The notes beneath the pieces were generated by a model that was not told the origin of the DNA, made no database searches, and was given only the letters and a program-made list of their open reading frames with translations. Both the position numbers and the translations under genes were made by a program. From positions 124,001 through 188,000 of the forward strand of contig CAWCWA010000010.1 of NCBI GenBank assembly GCA_963799085.1: 64,000 bases of DNA, written 5' to 3'. Source of the stretch: AP-15 sp963799085 (GTDB lineage Bacteria; Pseudomonadota; Alphaproteobacteria; ATCC43930; CGMCC-115725). This document shows positions 9,038 to 18,504 of the stretch, piece by piece. Within the stretch, counting starts at the first letter, position 1, and the number at the start of each line of letters is the position of its first letter.

Positions 9038-10249
9038 TTACGGGGTTCGGACCGGCGCCGGGTCGAATTCCGGCGAGCCGAGATATGCGAGTGCGGCCGC
9101 CACCCCACCCGCGCGGTGCGGGATGCCGGCGCGGTGCAGCCCCATTTCCACACCGCACAATGTGCCGCACAGCATCAGATCGTTGAAGTGGCCGAGATGA
9201 CCGATGCGGAATATCTTCCCCTTGAGACGGCCAAGGCCAGTGCCGAGCGACATGTCGAAGGCGTCGAGGATGATTTCGCGCAGCCGGTCGGCGTCGAATG
9301 CGTCGGGCACCAGAACCGCGGTCAGCGAATTCGAGTGTTCGCGCGGATCGGCGCAGAGCACTTCGAGGCCCCAGGAAGCGACCGCGCGCCGCGTCGCCTC
9401 GGCGTGACGGGCGTGGCGGGCGAAAACCGCCGGCAGCCCCTCCTCGTCGAGCAGCATCCTCAGCGCCTCGCGCAGCCCGTACAAGAGATTGGTCGCCGGC
9501 GTATAGGGGAAGAAACCGGTGCGTCCGGTGTCGAGCATCGCCTCCCAATCCCAGTAGGAGCGGGCCAACCGCGCCGCCTTATGAGCGTCGAGCGCCTTTT
9601 TCGACACTGCGTTGAAGCCGAGCCCCGGCGGCAGCATCAGCCCCTTCTGCGAGCCGCCGACCGTCACGTCCACCCGCCATTCGTCGTGGCGGTAATCGAT
9701 CGAGGCGAGCGAGGAGATCGTATCGACCATCAGGAGCGCCGGGTGCCGCGCCCGATCGATCGCGGCGCGGATCTCGGGAATGCGGCTCGTCACGCCGGTC
9801 GAGGTCTCGTTATGCACGACGCATACCGCCTTGACCCGGTGCGCGCCGTCGGCGGCGAGCTTTTCCTCGACCAAGGCCGGATCGACGCCGTGGCGCCAAT
9901 CGCCCGGCACAAACTCGATCTCGAGCCCGAGCCGGGTCGCCATCTGTCGCCACAATGTCGCGAAATGACCGGTCTCGAACATCAAGACCCGGTCGCCGGG
10001 CGAGAGCGAGTTTGATAGCGCCGCCTCCCATGCCCCGGTGCCGGAGGAGGGATAGATGACGACGGTCGCGTCTGTCTGGAACACCCGCTTCATGCCGGCC
10101 ACGACTTCGCGGCCGAGTTCGGCGAATTCCGGTCCGCGATGGTCGATGACCGGCATAGCGATCGCCTGCAACACCCGGTCGGGGACATTGGTCGGGCCGG
10201 GAATCTGCAGGAAATGGCGGCCGGTATGGGTTGCAGGCGTATTTTTCAT
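9038..10249 (-). CDS. sgaA: Serine--glyoxylate aminotransferase (class V PLP enzyme)
   Basis: PLP-dependent transaminase that moves the amino group of serine to glyoxylate, giving hydroxypyruvate and glycine. The 403 residues show the family signature PGPTNVPDRVLQAIAMPVID and HRGPEF, the cofactor region YPSSGTGAWEAAL, and the PLP lysine in GGSQKGLMLPPGLGF. It could act with glycolate oxidase (glcDEF) and glycerate 2-kinase elsewhere in the window. The upstream cupin gene and the downstream hydratase share its strand. Alanine-glyoxylate activity is the main alternative. Confidence 0.9.
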   Translation of the reverse strand: MKNTPATHTGRHFLQIPGPTNVPDRVLQAIAMPVIDHRGPEFAELGREVVAGMKRVFQTDATVVIYPSSGTGAWEAALSNSLSPGDRVLMFETGHFATLWRQMATRLGLEIEFVPGDWRHGVDPALVEEKLAADGAHRVKAVCVVHNETSTGVTSRIPEIRAAIDRARHPALLMVDTISSLASIDYRHDEWRVDVTVGGSQKGLMLPPGLGFNAVSKKALDAHKAARLARSYWDWEAMLDTGRTGFFPYTPATNLLYGLREALRMLLDEEGLPAVFARHARHAEATRRAVASWGLEVLCADPREHSNSLTAVLVPDAFDADRLREIILDAFDMSLGTGLGRLKGKIFRIGHLGHFNDLMLCGTLCGVEMGLHRAGIPHRAGGVAAALAYLGSPEFDPAPVRTP

Positions 10250-10283
10250 CGGCGTGATCCTCGGGAAAGGCGGCCGGGACGCT

Positions 10284-10676
10284 TCATAGCGTGGCTTGCC
10301 ATGGGCCGTCGACCTCGTAGGCCTCGCCGTCGCCGGGCCAGGGCGGCATCGTCGCGCCGAGAACGGTCAAGGGCTCGGCGCCGTCGCAGCGGAACTGGAA
10401 CCGGGCTCCGACCGGCAGGCTGAGTGAAACGCCGGGCGAGAGGTCGGTAGTCTCCTCCTGCTGGCCGAGCCGCCGCCAGATGCGGCCCCGCCCGGCGACG
10501 ACGTACCAAAGCTCCTCGATGCTGCGATGGGCGACGGCGCGGGCGACCTGCCCCGGCAGCAGCGAAAAGAGCGCCATGCCGCCGCGCGAGAGCTCGCAAA
10601 GAACGCGCACCTCGGACCCGTCGGGCGCGATCGCGTCCGGGTCGGCGGCAAGCCGGCGGGTGGCGAAAGCGGTCAT
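10284..10676 (-). CDS. Cupin-domain protein
   Basis: A 130-residue single-domain cupin. Motif 1 is recognisable around HRSIEELWYVVAGRGRIW (His, Glu and the glycine turn) and motif 2 around PVGARFQFRCDGAEPL, although the last usual metal-binding His is not apparent. The ATG at 10676 overlaps the stop of the serine hydrolase as ATGA, so the two are translationally coupled. Small cupins of this type bind small organic acids or act as sugar or acid isomerases. The reaction here is not known. Confidence 0.78.
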   Translation of the reverse strand: MTAFATRRLAADPDAIAPDGSEVRVLCELSRGGMALFSLLPGQVARAVAHRSIEELWYVVAGRGRIWRRLGQQEETTDLSPGVSLSLPVGARFQFRCDGAEPLTVLGATMPPWPGDGEAYEVDGPWQATL

Positions 10677-11764
10677 CGGCGCGCCGCCTCCATCGCCAGT
10701 TTCATGAAGCCGTCCATTGCCGCCGGATCGGTCCAGCGCAAGACAGCAACGAGGTCGTTTTCGGGATCGATCCAGGTCAAATTGCCGCCGGCGCCGCGGG
10801 CATAGAAGCTCGCCGCCGAGGCGCTCGGATAGAGCCCGCGATCGGTGTTGAGCCACCACAGATAGCCGTATTGCGGGTGCAGCGGACAGGGTTCGAGCAT
10901 GCGCTCGATCCAGGCCTCAGACAGGATGCGGCGGCCGTCCCAGACCCCGCGGCGGAGCATCAGAAGCCCGGTCCGCGCCTGGTCGCGGGCATGGATGAAG
11001 ACGCCACCGCCCCAATGGCCGCCGCCCGACACAGACTGCACCCGCTTGCCGTCGATCTCGACCCACGAATTGCGGTAGCCGTGCCACTCCCAATCGGCGG
11101 AGGCGCCGATCGGCGCCATGACGAGTTCGCGAAAGACTTCGGGTAATGGGCGGCGCCAGACCCGCAAGAGCGCGAGCGCCAGGCGGTTGACGCGGACATC
11201 GTTGTATTCCCAGAAGCCGCCCGGCGGCTGCAGGTCGCGGTGGGTGCCCTTGGGCGCCATACTCGGCCGGCCGGCCGAAGACCGGTTACGGTCGATCAGG
11301 TCGGGCTTGTCCCAAAGCGTCCCCTCCCATTCCGAGGTCTGCTGCAGCAGGTGGTGCCAGGTGATGCCGCGGTTCTGCGGCGCATCGAAGCCGCCATCCT
11401 CGACCGTGCGACGGACCTCGTCATCGGGATCGCCGATCAGCCCGCGGTCCCAGGCGAGCCCGGCAAGGATAGAGAGATAGCTCTTGGCCACACTGAAGGT
11501 CATGTCGACGCGGGCCGTGTCGCCCCATTCGGCGACAATTCGGCCGGCGCTGAGCACGAGCCCGTTCGGGCCGCCGCGCGGGCGAACCGGGCCCAGGGTC
11601 TCGTTCCAGGGCGGCTTCTCGCTGAAATCGCTCGCGACCATCTCCGAGAGGTCGCGTGACCACGGCGTTTCGTGCTCGGCGGCGTGCGCTGCTGCCGCGG
11701 CCCAGCCAGGCGATTGCGCGTCCCATGCCCACTCGGCGGGCTCCTGCGGTGGGAAATAGGTCAT
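10673..11764 (-). CDS. Serine hydrolase of the beta-lactamase / penicillin-binding family
   Basis: A 363-residue class C beta-lactamase-like hydrolase. The catalytic Ser-X-X-Lys is FSVAKSYLSILAGLAWDRGL and the Tyr-X-Asn-like motif is EYND (GGFWEYNDVRVNRLAL). The C-terminal region has YGYLWWLNTDRG and FYARGAGGNLTWIDPENDLV, matching the third box of esterases in this group. I chose the ATG at 11764 because the sequence further upstream looks non-coding. There is no evident signal peptide, so it is probably a cytoplasmic esterase, amidase or D-aminopeptidase rather than a resistance enzyme. It heads the leftward run with the cupin and sgaA. Confidence 0.82.
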   Translation of the reverse strand: MTYFPPQEPAEWAWDAQSPGWAAAAAHAAEHETPWSRDLSEMVASDFSEKPPWNETLGPVRPRGGPNGLVLSAGRIVAEWGDTARVDMTFSVAKSYLSILAGLAWDRGLIGDPDDEVRRTVEDGGFDAPQNRGITWHHLLQQTSEWEGTLWDKPDLIDRNRSSAGRPSMAPKGTHRDLQPPGGFWEYNDVRVNRLALALLRVWRRPLPEVFRELVMAPIGASADWEWHGYRNSWVEIDGKRVQSVSGGGHWGGGVFIHARDQARTGLLMLRRGVWDGRRILSEAWIERMLEPCPLHPQYGYLWWLNTDRGLYPSASAASFYARGAGGNLTWIDPENDLVAVLRWTDPAAMDGFMKLAMEAARR

Positions 11765-11909
11765 CGGTGATGCTCCGTCGGGGCGCTCGGGGTTGAAATT
11801 CGGGCCGGCGGCACGAATTCGTAAAGAGACACCCAAATGCGCGGCCGGCTTGCCATCCGGCTGGCGGGGTTGCTAGAAAGCGGTTTGTCGGTCTGTCGGG
11901 GTTGTTGCC

Positions 11910-12176
11910 ATGGGCTCTTTCAGCTTGATGCATTGGATCGTGGTCCTGGCCATTATCCTGATCTTGTTCGGCGCCGGGAAGCTGCCGCGGGTGATGGGTG
12001 ATTTCGCCAAGGGTATCAAGGCGTTCAAAGCCGGGATGAAAGAGGAGGACGAGCCTGAGGAGACCGCGACCCCGGCTCAGGTGTCGCCGCCGGCTGCTGC
12101 CACGCCAGCCGGGACCGCCGTTCCGACCAACGCCGCCGCCGCGTCCGCCGAGCGCTCGCGCGAACACGCCGCCTGA
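11910..12176 (+). CDS. tatA: Sec-independent translocase subunit TatA
   Basis: An 88-residue TatA, the pore-forming subunit for export of folded twin-arginine proteins. It has the short N-terminus, one membrane helix (HWIVVLAIILILFGAGKLP), the hinge and the amphipathic helix (VMGDFAKGIKAFKAGMKEED), then an Ala/Pro/Thr-rich tail. No tatB or tatC follows within the window, so this is an isolated copy. It is flanked by opposite-strand genes on both sides and must have its own promoter in the 145 bp upstream. Confidence 0.93.
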   Translation: MGSFSLMHWIVVLAIILILFGAGKLPRVMGDFAKGIKAFKAGMKEEDEPEETATPAQVSPPAAATPAGTAVPTNAAAASAERSREHAA

Positions 12177-12217
12177 GCGTCGGGCGAGCACGTCGAGTCG
12201 CTGCTAGCGACGCCGGC

Positions 12218-12819
12218 CTAGCGGTCCGGCTCGACGACGAACTCGTAGGAGATATCGCGCTTGCCTCCAATGTTCTCGGAGATACGGGCCAAGTAGCCAT
12301 CGGCTGGCGGTGCCGACAAGCTGATCGTTTCGCCGGCTATTACGTACCCGTGAGCGATCTTTTCTTCTTTTTCATTCTACACGTCCAAAGAGACACAGCA
12401 GCCAGACCCACGAGTCCGTACGACGTCAATACGAAGTAGTCTACGTCTCCCCTCGATGTTTCGAGCGTCCCTTTTACCGTCTGACCGAGCGTGATCCGAT
12501 TGGCAGAACGTACCGAGTCGTTGGGTTCCTTTTCCGCTGTAAGCACCGTTTCTTGTCGCAATACTGGAGACGTGCCACCGTTGGTTGTACGACCGAAACT
12601 GGGCAGCCCGCCAGGCCGGTAGGGCAGGAAGGCCGGCAGGACCAGAAGCGCGCAGCCGGCTGCCAGGACGACGAGACCCGGCGTTGACAGGTCAAACTCG
12701 ATGCCCAGGAATTTGGCCGTGTTCTGGTCCGGATCACGGCGCACCAGGATCTGCCAGACCGCCACGAGAACGAGCAAAGCGCCCAGGATCGTGGTGAGCA
12801 GAATTTGCAGGTCGTTCAT
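12218..12819 (-). pseudogene. Membrane protein with PPC-type beta domain, frame broken
   Basis: The first 159 codons encode two membrane helices (LQILLTTILGALLVLVAVWQILV and a second near residues 48-68), then the start of a bacterial pre-peptidase C-terminal (PPC) beta-sandwich: KEPNDSVRSANRITLGQTV and GTLETSRGDVDYF. That frame stops at 12340. A second frame continues the domain to a stop at 12218 (HGYVIAGETISLSAPPADGY, then LARISENIGGKRDISYEFV). At least one indel near 12430 is needed to join them, and a TAG near 12376 also lies in the joined frame. Function is unknown; PPC domains usually bind or fold next to secreted enzymes. It may be a real pseudogene or a misread gene. Confidence 0.6.
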
Positions 12820-12864
12820 GAAATATCGCTTGGCAATCTGCGGGAGAGGCTCGCCTGAAACAGT

Positions 12865-14483
12865 CTATCTGCGGCCGTCAAAGGCGGCGAGGAAGCGGCC
12901 GAGAAAACTTTCCATGCCGGGATGGGGCGCGCTCTGCGTCGGGTCGAGACCGCCGACATAGCCCTGGGCAAGAAAAGGCGCCACCAGAGCGGGATCGCGC
13001 GACAATACGTGGATCGGCACGGTCCAAGGTTGCTCCTCGCCTCCGACCATCGCTGGCGGCTGGTGGTCTCCCAAGAGGATGACAAGCGCGTTCCCGCGCA
13101 GCCGTTCGACCAGCCAATCCTTCAGCACAGCGAAGTCGTACTCCAGGCTTTTGACATAGGCCGGGGCGAGATGCGTCCAATCGGGTTGGCGGTAAATCTC
13201 CGGCCAGACGGCGCGCGGCACGCCGGCAAAGGTTCCGGCGTCATTCCAATCGGCAAGATAGGGCGGCAACGGCAGGAACGGGATATGGCTAGACACCAGC
13301 ACGATCTGGGTGAAGACCGGCGGCCCCGCGCCAAGGGCTGAACGGATCGCGCCCGCCCGCTCTATCGTGAACTGGTCCGGGATCTGGAACCAGCCAAAAT
13401 CCGGGCCGCGGTAATCGAGATCGGCGGCGAAGATCTCGCGGTCGAACCCCCAGGCCCGGCCTTCGGGGTAGTTGCCCTTGATGCCGGGCATGATATCGAT
13501 CGCCCGCCAGCCGGCTTGCTTGAAATAGGCGGGCAGGAGCTTGCGGCCGGAACGGAAGAGTGCGGCGTAGAGAACGGGGTCGTCGAGACGCACGCCGCTC
13601 GCCAGGGTCGCGTGCGCCAGCCAGGAGCCGCCGCCATAGGTCGGCGAGACCAGCCGGTTGGACGCGACCGAATAGCCGGCGGCCGTCACCGCCGCGGCGA
13701 ATTGCGCCATCGGGCCCTCAAGTGCCGCGCGAAAAGCCGGCCGATCGAATACGATGGTGCCGTAGGATTCGATAAAGACGAGATAGACGTCGTGGCCTTT
13801 CAGCCTGGCGAGGTCGCTCGGCGGCGGACCTGGAATGGCGAGGGCCGCGGGCAGCACGGCCTCGGCCCGGAGGCCGCGCTCATAGGCCGCCGCCTGACGG
13901 ATCGCGGCATGGGCCAGACCGGCGGCGAGCGGTTGCTCCCCGGGCGGCAGCCAGGCCGCTGCGTTGAGCGCGAGGCCTGAGACGAGCGGCCGCGGGGACC
14001 GCGATCCGCCGGTCGGCCAAGGCGGCGAGCAGCCGGAGCCAACTCCAATAGGCGAGGCCGACGATCATCGCCAGCGCCGCGGCGGCAGCGGCAAACGCGC
14101 CGAGCGCGCGCCACGACCCTGCCGCATCGGTGGCAAGACCCACCAATGAGGGCAGATGGCGGGCGTCCCAATAAAGGTTGAGATCGCGGCCGAGCAGGCT
14201 CGGCGTCGCGGCATCGGCAATATTCAGCAGCGCCGCCGTCGCCGTCACGACCGCGCACAAGAGTGCCGGGACGCGTCCGGTCAGCCCACGCGGCCGCACG
14301 ACGGCGACGAGCGCCAGCAGGAATATCAGCCCGGCGAGCGCCACCGAGGGGCGCCAATCGACCGTCAGACCGATGCGAGCCCTTGTCCTGCGCCGGCAGG
14401 AACAGCGCCGCCAACCGCAGCAACGCCAAGCCCGCCGTCGCGATGCGGCAAAGACGGCTTTGCCATTGGGCTATTGGCGTCAT
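12865..14483 (-). CDS. Membrane-anchored sulfatase / phosphoglycerol transferase-like protein, two frameshifts
   Basis: LTA-synthase-like protein of about 538 residues. The N-terminal half holds several membrane helices (VALAGLIFLLALVAVVRP, VPALLCAVVTATAALLNIA, AAAAAALAMIVGLAYWSWL). The C-terminal half is an alkaline-phosphatase-fold domain with HDVYLVFIESYGTIVF (metal-ligand Glu and candidate nucleophile region), VLVSSHIPFLPLP and VILLGDHQPPAMVGG, where Asp-His are metal ligands. Single extra bases near 14380 and 13965 break the frame; removing them gives one protein. Relatives transfer phosphoglycerol or phosphoethanolamine to envelope glycans. No glycan partner is adjacent. Confidence 0.75.
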
Positions 14484-14533
14484 CCATCGCCTCGGGTTAT
14501 GTGATCGCCGGCGCGGCCGAGGATGGACAAGAA

Positions 14534-15385
14534 ATGCAACGTTTCGAAGGCACCGACACCTACATCGCGACAGCCGATCTGCGGGCCGCGGTCAACGCCG
14601 CCATCGCGCTCGAACGGCCGCTCTTGGTCAAGGGCGAGCCCGGCTCCGGCAAGACCATCCTCGCCCACGAAGTCGCGCGCAGCATCGGCCGCGACCTCAT
14701 TACCTGGCACATCAAATCGACGACCAAGGCGCAGCAGGGGCTGTACGAGTACGATGCGGTGGCGCGGCTGCGCGACGGCCAGCTCGGCGACGAACGGGTG
14801 CACAAGATCGCCAACTACATCGTGCCGGGCAAATTGTGGCAGGCCTTCGAGGCCGACGAGACGCCGGTATTGCTGATCGACGAGATCGACAAGGCCGACA
14901 TCGAATTCCCGAACGACCTCCTGCTCGAACTCGACCGGATGGAGTTCTACGTCTACGAGACGCGGCAAACGATCCAGGCCCGCCAGCGGCCGATCGTCCT
15001 CATCACCTCGAACAACGAGAAAGAGCTGCCGGACGCCTTCTTGCGCCGCTGCTTCTTTCATTACATCCGCTTTCCCGACCGCGAGACGATGGAGCGCATC
15101 GTCGAGGTGCATTTTCCGAAACTGAAACATGACCTTGTGCACGAGGCGCTGACAATCTTTTTCGAGATCCGTGATGCGCCGGGACTGAAGAAGAAGCCGT
15201 CGACCTCGGAACTGTTGGACTGGCTCAAATTGCTGCTGGTCGAGGACATTTCGCCCGAGGTATTGCGCAACCGCGACCCGAAGACATTGATCCCGCCATT
15301 GCACGGCGCGCTCCTCAAGAACGAGCAGGACGTGCATCTCTTCGAGCGGCTGGCGTTTCTGCAACCGGCGCGAGCGAGGGGATAA
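14534..15385 (+). CDS. MoxR-family AAA+ ATPase
   Basis: A 283-residue MoxR/CoxD-type ATPase: LLVKGEPGSGKTILAHEVAR is Walker A, VLLIDEIDKAD is Walker B, VLITSNNEKELPDAFLRRCF holds sensor 1 and the arginine finger region, and a small lid domain follows. Such ATPases work with a von Willebrand A partner to insert metals or remodel enzyme complexes. That partner is 0.4 kb downstream (15798-16975), with one unknown small gene between. I chose the ATG at 14534 (MQRFEGTDTYIA) because the conserved domain begins there. Confidence 0.9.
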   Translation: MQRFEGTDTYIATADLRAAVNAAIALERPLLVKGEPGSGKTILAHEVARSIGRDLITWHIKSTTKAQQGLYEYDAVARLRDGQLGDERVHKIANYIVPGKLWQAFEADETPVLLIDEIDKADIEFPNDLLLELDRMEFYVYETRQTIQARQRPIVLITSNNEKELPDAFLRRCFFHYIRFPDRETMERIVEVHFPKLKHDLVHEALTIFFEIRDAPGLKKKPSTSELLDWLKLLLVEDISPEVLRNRDPKTLIPPLHGALLKNEQDVHLFERLAFLQPARARG

Positions 15386-15397
15386 TGGAGGAACACA

Positions 15398-15787
15398 ATG
15401 ATCCAGGAACTAGTCATGAAGATCGGGCAGCTGATCCGGACGAGAACGGCACAACCGAAATGCAGAGCTCTTCGAGATGGCAAACTGTACCCGCGCACGA
15501 CCGGCTTACCCATGACGATGTGGGTCAGCCCGCGCGGCAATGCTCGGCACGACGTGCGGATCAAGGTCAACATGACCCACGGCAACCAGATGACGGTAGA
15601 CAATACCGCGGTCGTCGCCGTTCGTCCGACGCCGCATGTGGTGGCCGGCCGGCTTTCGACAGAGGACGAACAGGCGGTCTTTGCTTGGATCGGGCTCAAC
15701 GCGGGCGCGATCATCGAATACTGGAATGGCGATATCGATACGGTTCAATTGTCCCAAATGCTGAAGCCTCTACCGGCCGGCGGGTAG
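15398..15787 (+). CDS. Hypothetical protein between MoxR ATPase and VWA gene
   Basis: A 129-residue protein I do not recognise. It is soluble, without signal or membrane segment. The middle is basic and beta-rich (MTMWVSPRGNARHDVRIKVN), and the C-terminus has a hydrophobic stretch AVFAWIGLNAGAIIEYWNGD, which resembles small proteins with DUF4160-like strands only loosely. The start 13 bp after the MoxR stop, and a stop 10 bp before the VWA gene, make a three-gene operon likely and suggest a role with that ATPase pair. Confidence 0.55.
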   Translation: MIQELVMKIGQLIRTRTAQPKCRALRDGKLYPRTTGLPMTMWVSPRGNARHDVRIKVNMTHGNQMTVDNTAVVAVRPTPHVVAGRLSTEDEQAVFAWIGLNAGAIIEYWNGDIDTVQLSQMLKPLPAGG

Positions 15788-15797
15788 GCGAACGCCG

Positions 15798-16975
15798 ATG
15801 TTCTTCTCATTCTTTGCCGAATTGCGCACGGCCAAGGTTCCGGTGTCGCTGCGCGAATACTTGACCCTGATGGAGGCGATGCAGAAGCGCGTCGCCGGGT
15901 TCGAGATCGAAGAGTTCTACTTTCTGGCGCGCGCCGCTCTGGTCAAGGACGAGCGCCACCTCGACCGTTTCGACCGGGTCTTCGGGCATTGCTTCAAGGG
16001 TGTCGAGACATTGGCCGACCCCAAGGTCGACATCCCCGAGGAGTGGCTGAGAGAGCTCGCCGAGCGGCTCGCTGACCGAGGAGGAAAAGGCGCAGATCGA
16101 GGCGCTGGGCGGCTGGGAAAAGCTGATGGAGACGTTGCGCCGGCGTCTGGCCGAGCAGAAGGAGCGGCACCAGGGCGGCAGCAAGTGGATCGGGACCGCC
16201 GGGACCTCGCCATTCGGCGCGCACGGCTACAACCCCGAAGGCGTGCGCATCGGCCAGGAAAAGGGCAGGAACCGCAGCGCCGTCAAGGTCTGGGACCGCC
16301 GCGAATTCCGCAACCTCGACGACACGGTCGAACTCGGGACCCGCAACATCAAATTGGCGCTGCGCCGGCTGCGGCAGTTCGCTCGCGAGGGGGCGGCCGA
16401 CGAACTCGATCTCGACGGCACCGTGAGTTCGACCGCGCGGAACGCCGGCTGGCTCGACCTGAAGCTCGTGCCGGAGCGGCACAACGCGATCAAGCTATTG
16501 CTGTTTCTCGATGTCGGCGGCTCGATGGAGGACCACGTCCGGGTCTGCGAGGAATTGTTCTCGGCCGCGCGCTCCGAATTCAAGCATCTGATCCACTTCT
16601 ATTTCCACAACTGCCTCTACGACACGGTGTGGCGGGATTCGCGCCGCCGCCATGTCGAGCAGGTGGCGGTCATGGACCTCTTCCGCACCTACGACCCGAG
16701 CTGGCGCATCGTGCTGGTCGGCGACGCCAGCATGAGCCCCTACGAGATCGAGAAGGAGGGCGGCAGCGTCGAGCGCTGGAACGACGAGCCCGGCGAAACC
16801 TGGCTGCGCCGAATGCTCGACGCCTATCCGCGCGCGGTGTGGCTCAACCCGGTGCCGGAGAAATACTGGGGCGGCACGGCCAGCATCGGCATGATCCGCC
16901 GCCTGACCGAAGACCGCATGTTCCCGCTGACCGTCGACAGGCATCGACCAGGCGATGCGCCGCCTGCGCCGCTGA
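15798..16975 (+). CDS. CoxE-like von Willebrand factor A protein, two frameshifts
   Basis: VWA partner of the MoxR ATPase, about 390 residues. The N-terminus (FFAELRTAKVPVSLREYLTL) and the segment WDRREFRNLDDTVELGTRNI are typical of the CoxE/DUF58-like group. The MIDAS-type motif reads LLFLDVGGSMEDHVR, in which the usual second Asp or Ser of DXSGSM is replaced (DVGGS). One extra G near 16071 shifts the frame after RELAERL, and one extra A near 16940 changes the tail. Correcting both ends the protein at the TGA at 16973-16975 with GIDQAMRRLRR. It is third in the MoxR cassette. Confidence 0.8.
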
Positions 16976-17264
16976 CGCCGAGTTAGAAGGGCCTAGCGGA
17001 AGCGGGCGGCGCCTGAACGATATCAGTTTGGGAGAAATCGTCGCCTTGAAACAACAATGGCAGGCCACGGAATTTGGCGAGTGCGTACGCAAAGCAGCCG
17101 CCGTAATTCAGTCCGGCCGGGTGTCTGCCTTTCCCGAACCCTCGCCAAGTGAGGCGGGCGATTTCTGCTTGGGATCAACCTCTATCGCAGCCCGGTAGAA
17201 AAGCAAATCGAGTTCCCGTCCTCGTTGAGGGGGTTGGCCCTGGGGCGGTCGAGGCGCGGCTTGC

Positions 17265-18302
17265 GCGTCAGGCCGGTGCGGCCTGCGTGGCGAGCCAGAC
17301 CATGCGCTGCATGTTGAAGACCAGGTTGGCCAAGCCGATCTTGGTTGTCGCGCGGGCGATGCCGATGGCGCGGACGACCAGGCCCATCGGTCCTTTCTGC
17401 CGGGCGAAGACGCGCTCGACCGCCGCGCGCACCGCCGACTTGCGGGCATTGGCGTGAGCGGTACGGCGCGGCATCGGTTTGCCTTTGGGCTTCGTTCGGT
17501 GGCTCCGCGAGCGCAGCGGACGGCCGGCGAGGAACCGCTCGTTGGCCTTTGAGCGATAGGCGGTGTCGGCCCAGACCTCGCCGGCGGTGTTGTCGCGATC
17601 GATCAACTCGGGCAATAGCGCCCCGTCGTGACGCGCGGGATGCCGTCCTCGCCCGGCTTGGCCTTGGTGGATTTGACCGTCCAGCGCGCCTCGCGGTCCT
17701 TCTGGCGCGGCCTGGCGGGCTGGTTCGCCCATTGCGGCGGGACGCGGCCTTGCTTGATGCCGCGCTTCTCGCCCTCGGTGTCGCGCTGCCTCCCGGCGCG
17801 GCGGCGATCGCGGCGTCGATGATCCGGCCGCTCCCCAACAGAAACCCCGGCGCCAGAAACCCCGCCGCCAAGAGCGCCGCCTCGAAGCGCTCGAACAGAA
17901 CCTCGATCGCCGGCCTACCCCCGATCCGGGCCCGCGCCGGCACCTCGCGGAAGGTCCAGATCGTGTTGGCGTCCGGCGCCGTGTCGGCCAGCCCCAGCCC
18001 GAGAAAGCGCATGAACGACAGCCGGTCGCGGATCAGATATTCGCTGCGCTCGTCCGACAGATTGTGGCTCGACTGCGGAACGAGCGTCTTGAACATCAGC
18101 ACGTGATCGAAAGCCGGCCGGCCACCCCCTGTTCAGGCCAGGGCGGGCTCTTCGAGCGGTCCGCGCGCGGCGCGGCTTGTTCAAGGTCGGGGCGGAACAG
18201 CTCGAAATCCACCACGGCGTTCAGCCGCTCCAGGCCAACGCCCTTGGCCGAGGGTTGCTTCAGCCGCTCGTCAACGTCGAAAAATCCCGCCTGACCCCGC
18301 AT
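17265..18302 (-). mobile_element. IS5-type insertion sequence with broken transposase
   Basis: Transposase remnants of an IS5-family DDE element lie in several frames. From the right, GFFDVDERLKQPSAKGVGLE (18302 down) is the usual N-terminus. LMFKTLVPQSSHNLSDERSE and YLIRDRLSFMRFLGLGL follow. ARHDGALLPELIDRDNTAG and VWADTAYRSKANERF carry the second catalytic Asp region. VERVFARQKGPMGLVVRAIG carries the Glu, ending near 17265. At least three shifts separate these pieces, so the copy is non-functional or badly sequenced. I could not identify terminal inverted repeats, so the limits are those of the coding remnants. Confidence 0.75.
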
Positions 18303-18504
18303 CCCCGCCCCCCAGCGCGGACCCAGCCTATCGAATCACGAACCCGCCAAAACCGCCAGGTTTTGGTGGTCTCCACCTGCATCGTGTTCCAACTGTGCTG
18401 AAATTACGAAAAAATTTGAGCACCACGTTGCGAGAATCACTTTTGGTCATCACCGAATTCACAAGGGTACCCAGACGCGGCACCCCCAACAGCGCCCATC
18501 CAAA

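Noticed and set aside
7469..10015. Open frame of 848 codons on plus across four minus-strand genes
   Set aside because: Antisense shadow of cytochrome b561, hydratase and sgaA; composition is Arg/Gly/Asp-rich with no recognisable domain.
17046..17198. Fifty-codon open frame (TTG start) between the VWA gene and the IS5 remnant
   Set aside because: Too short, no ribosome-binding site and no family. It may be a remnant at the insertion site but cannot be supported as a gene.
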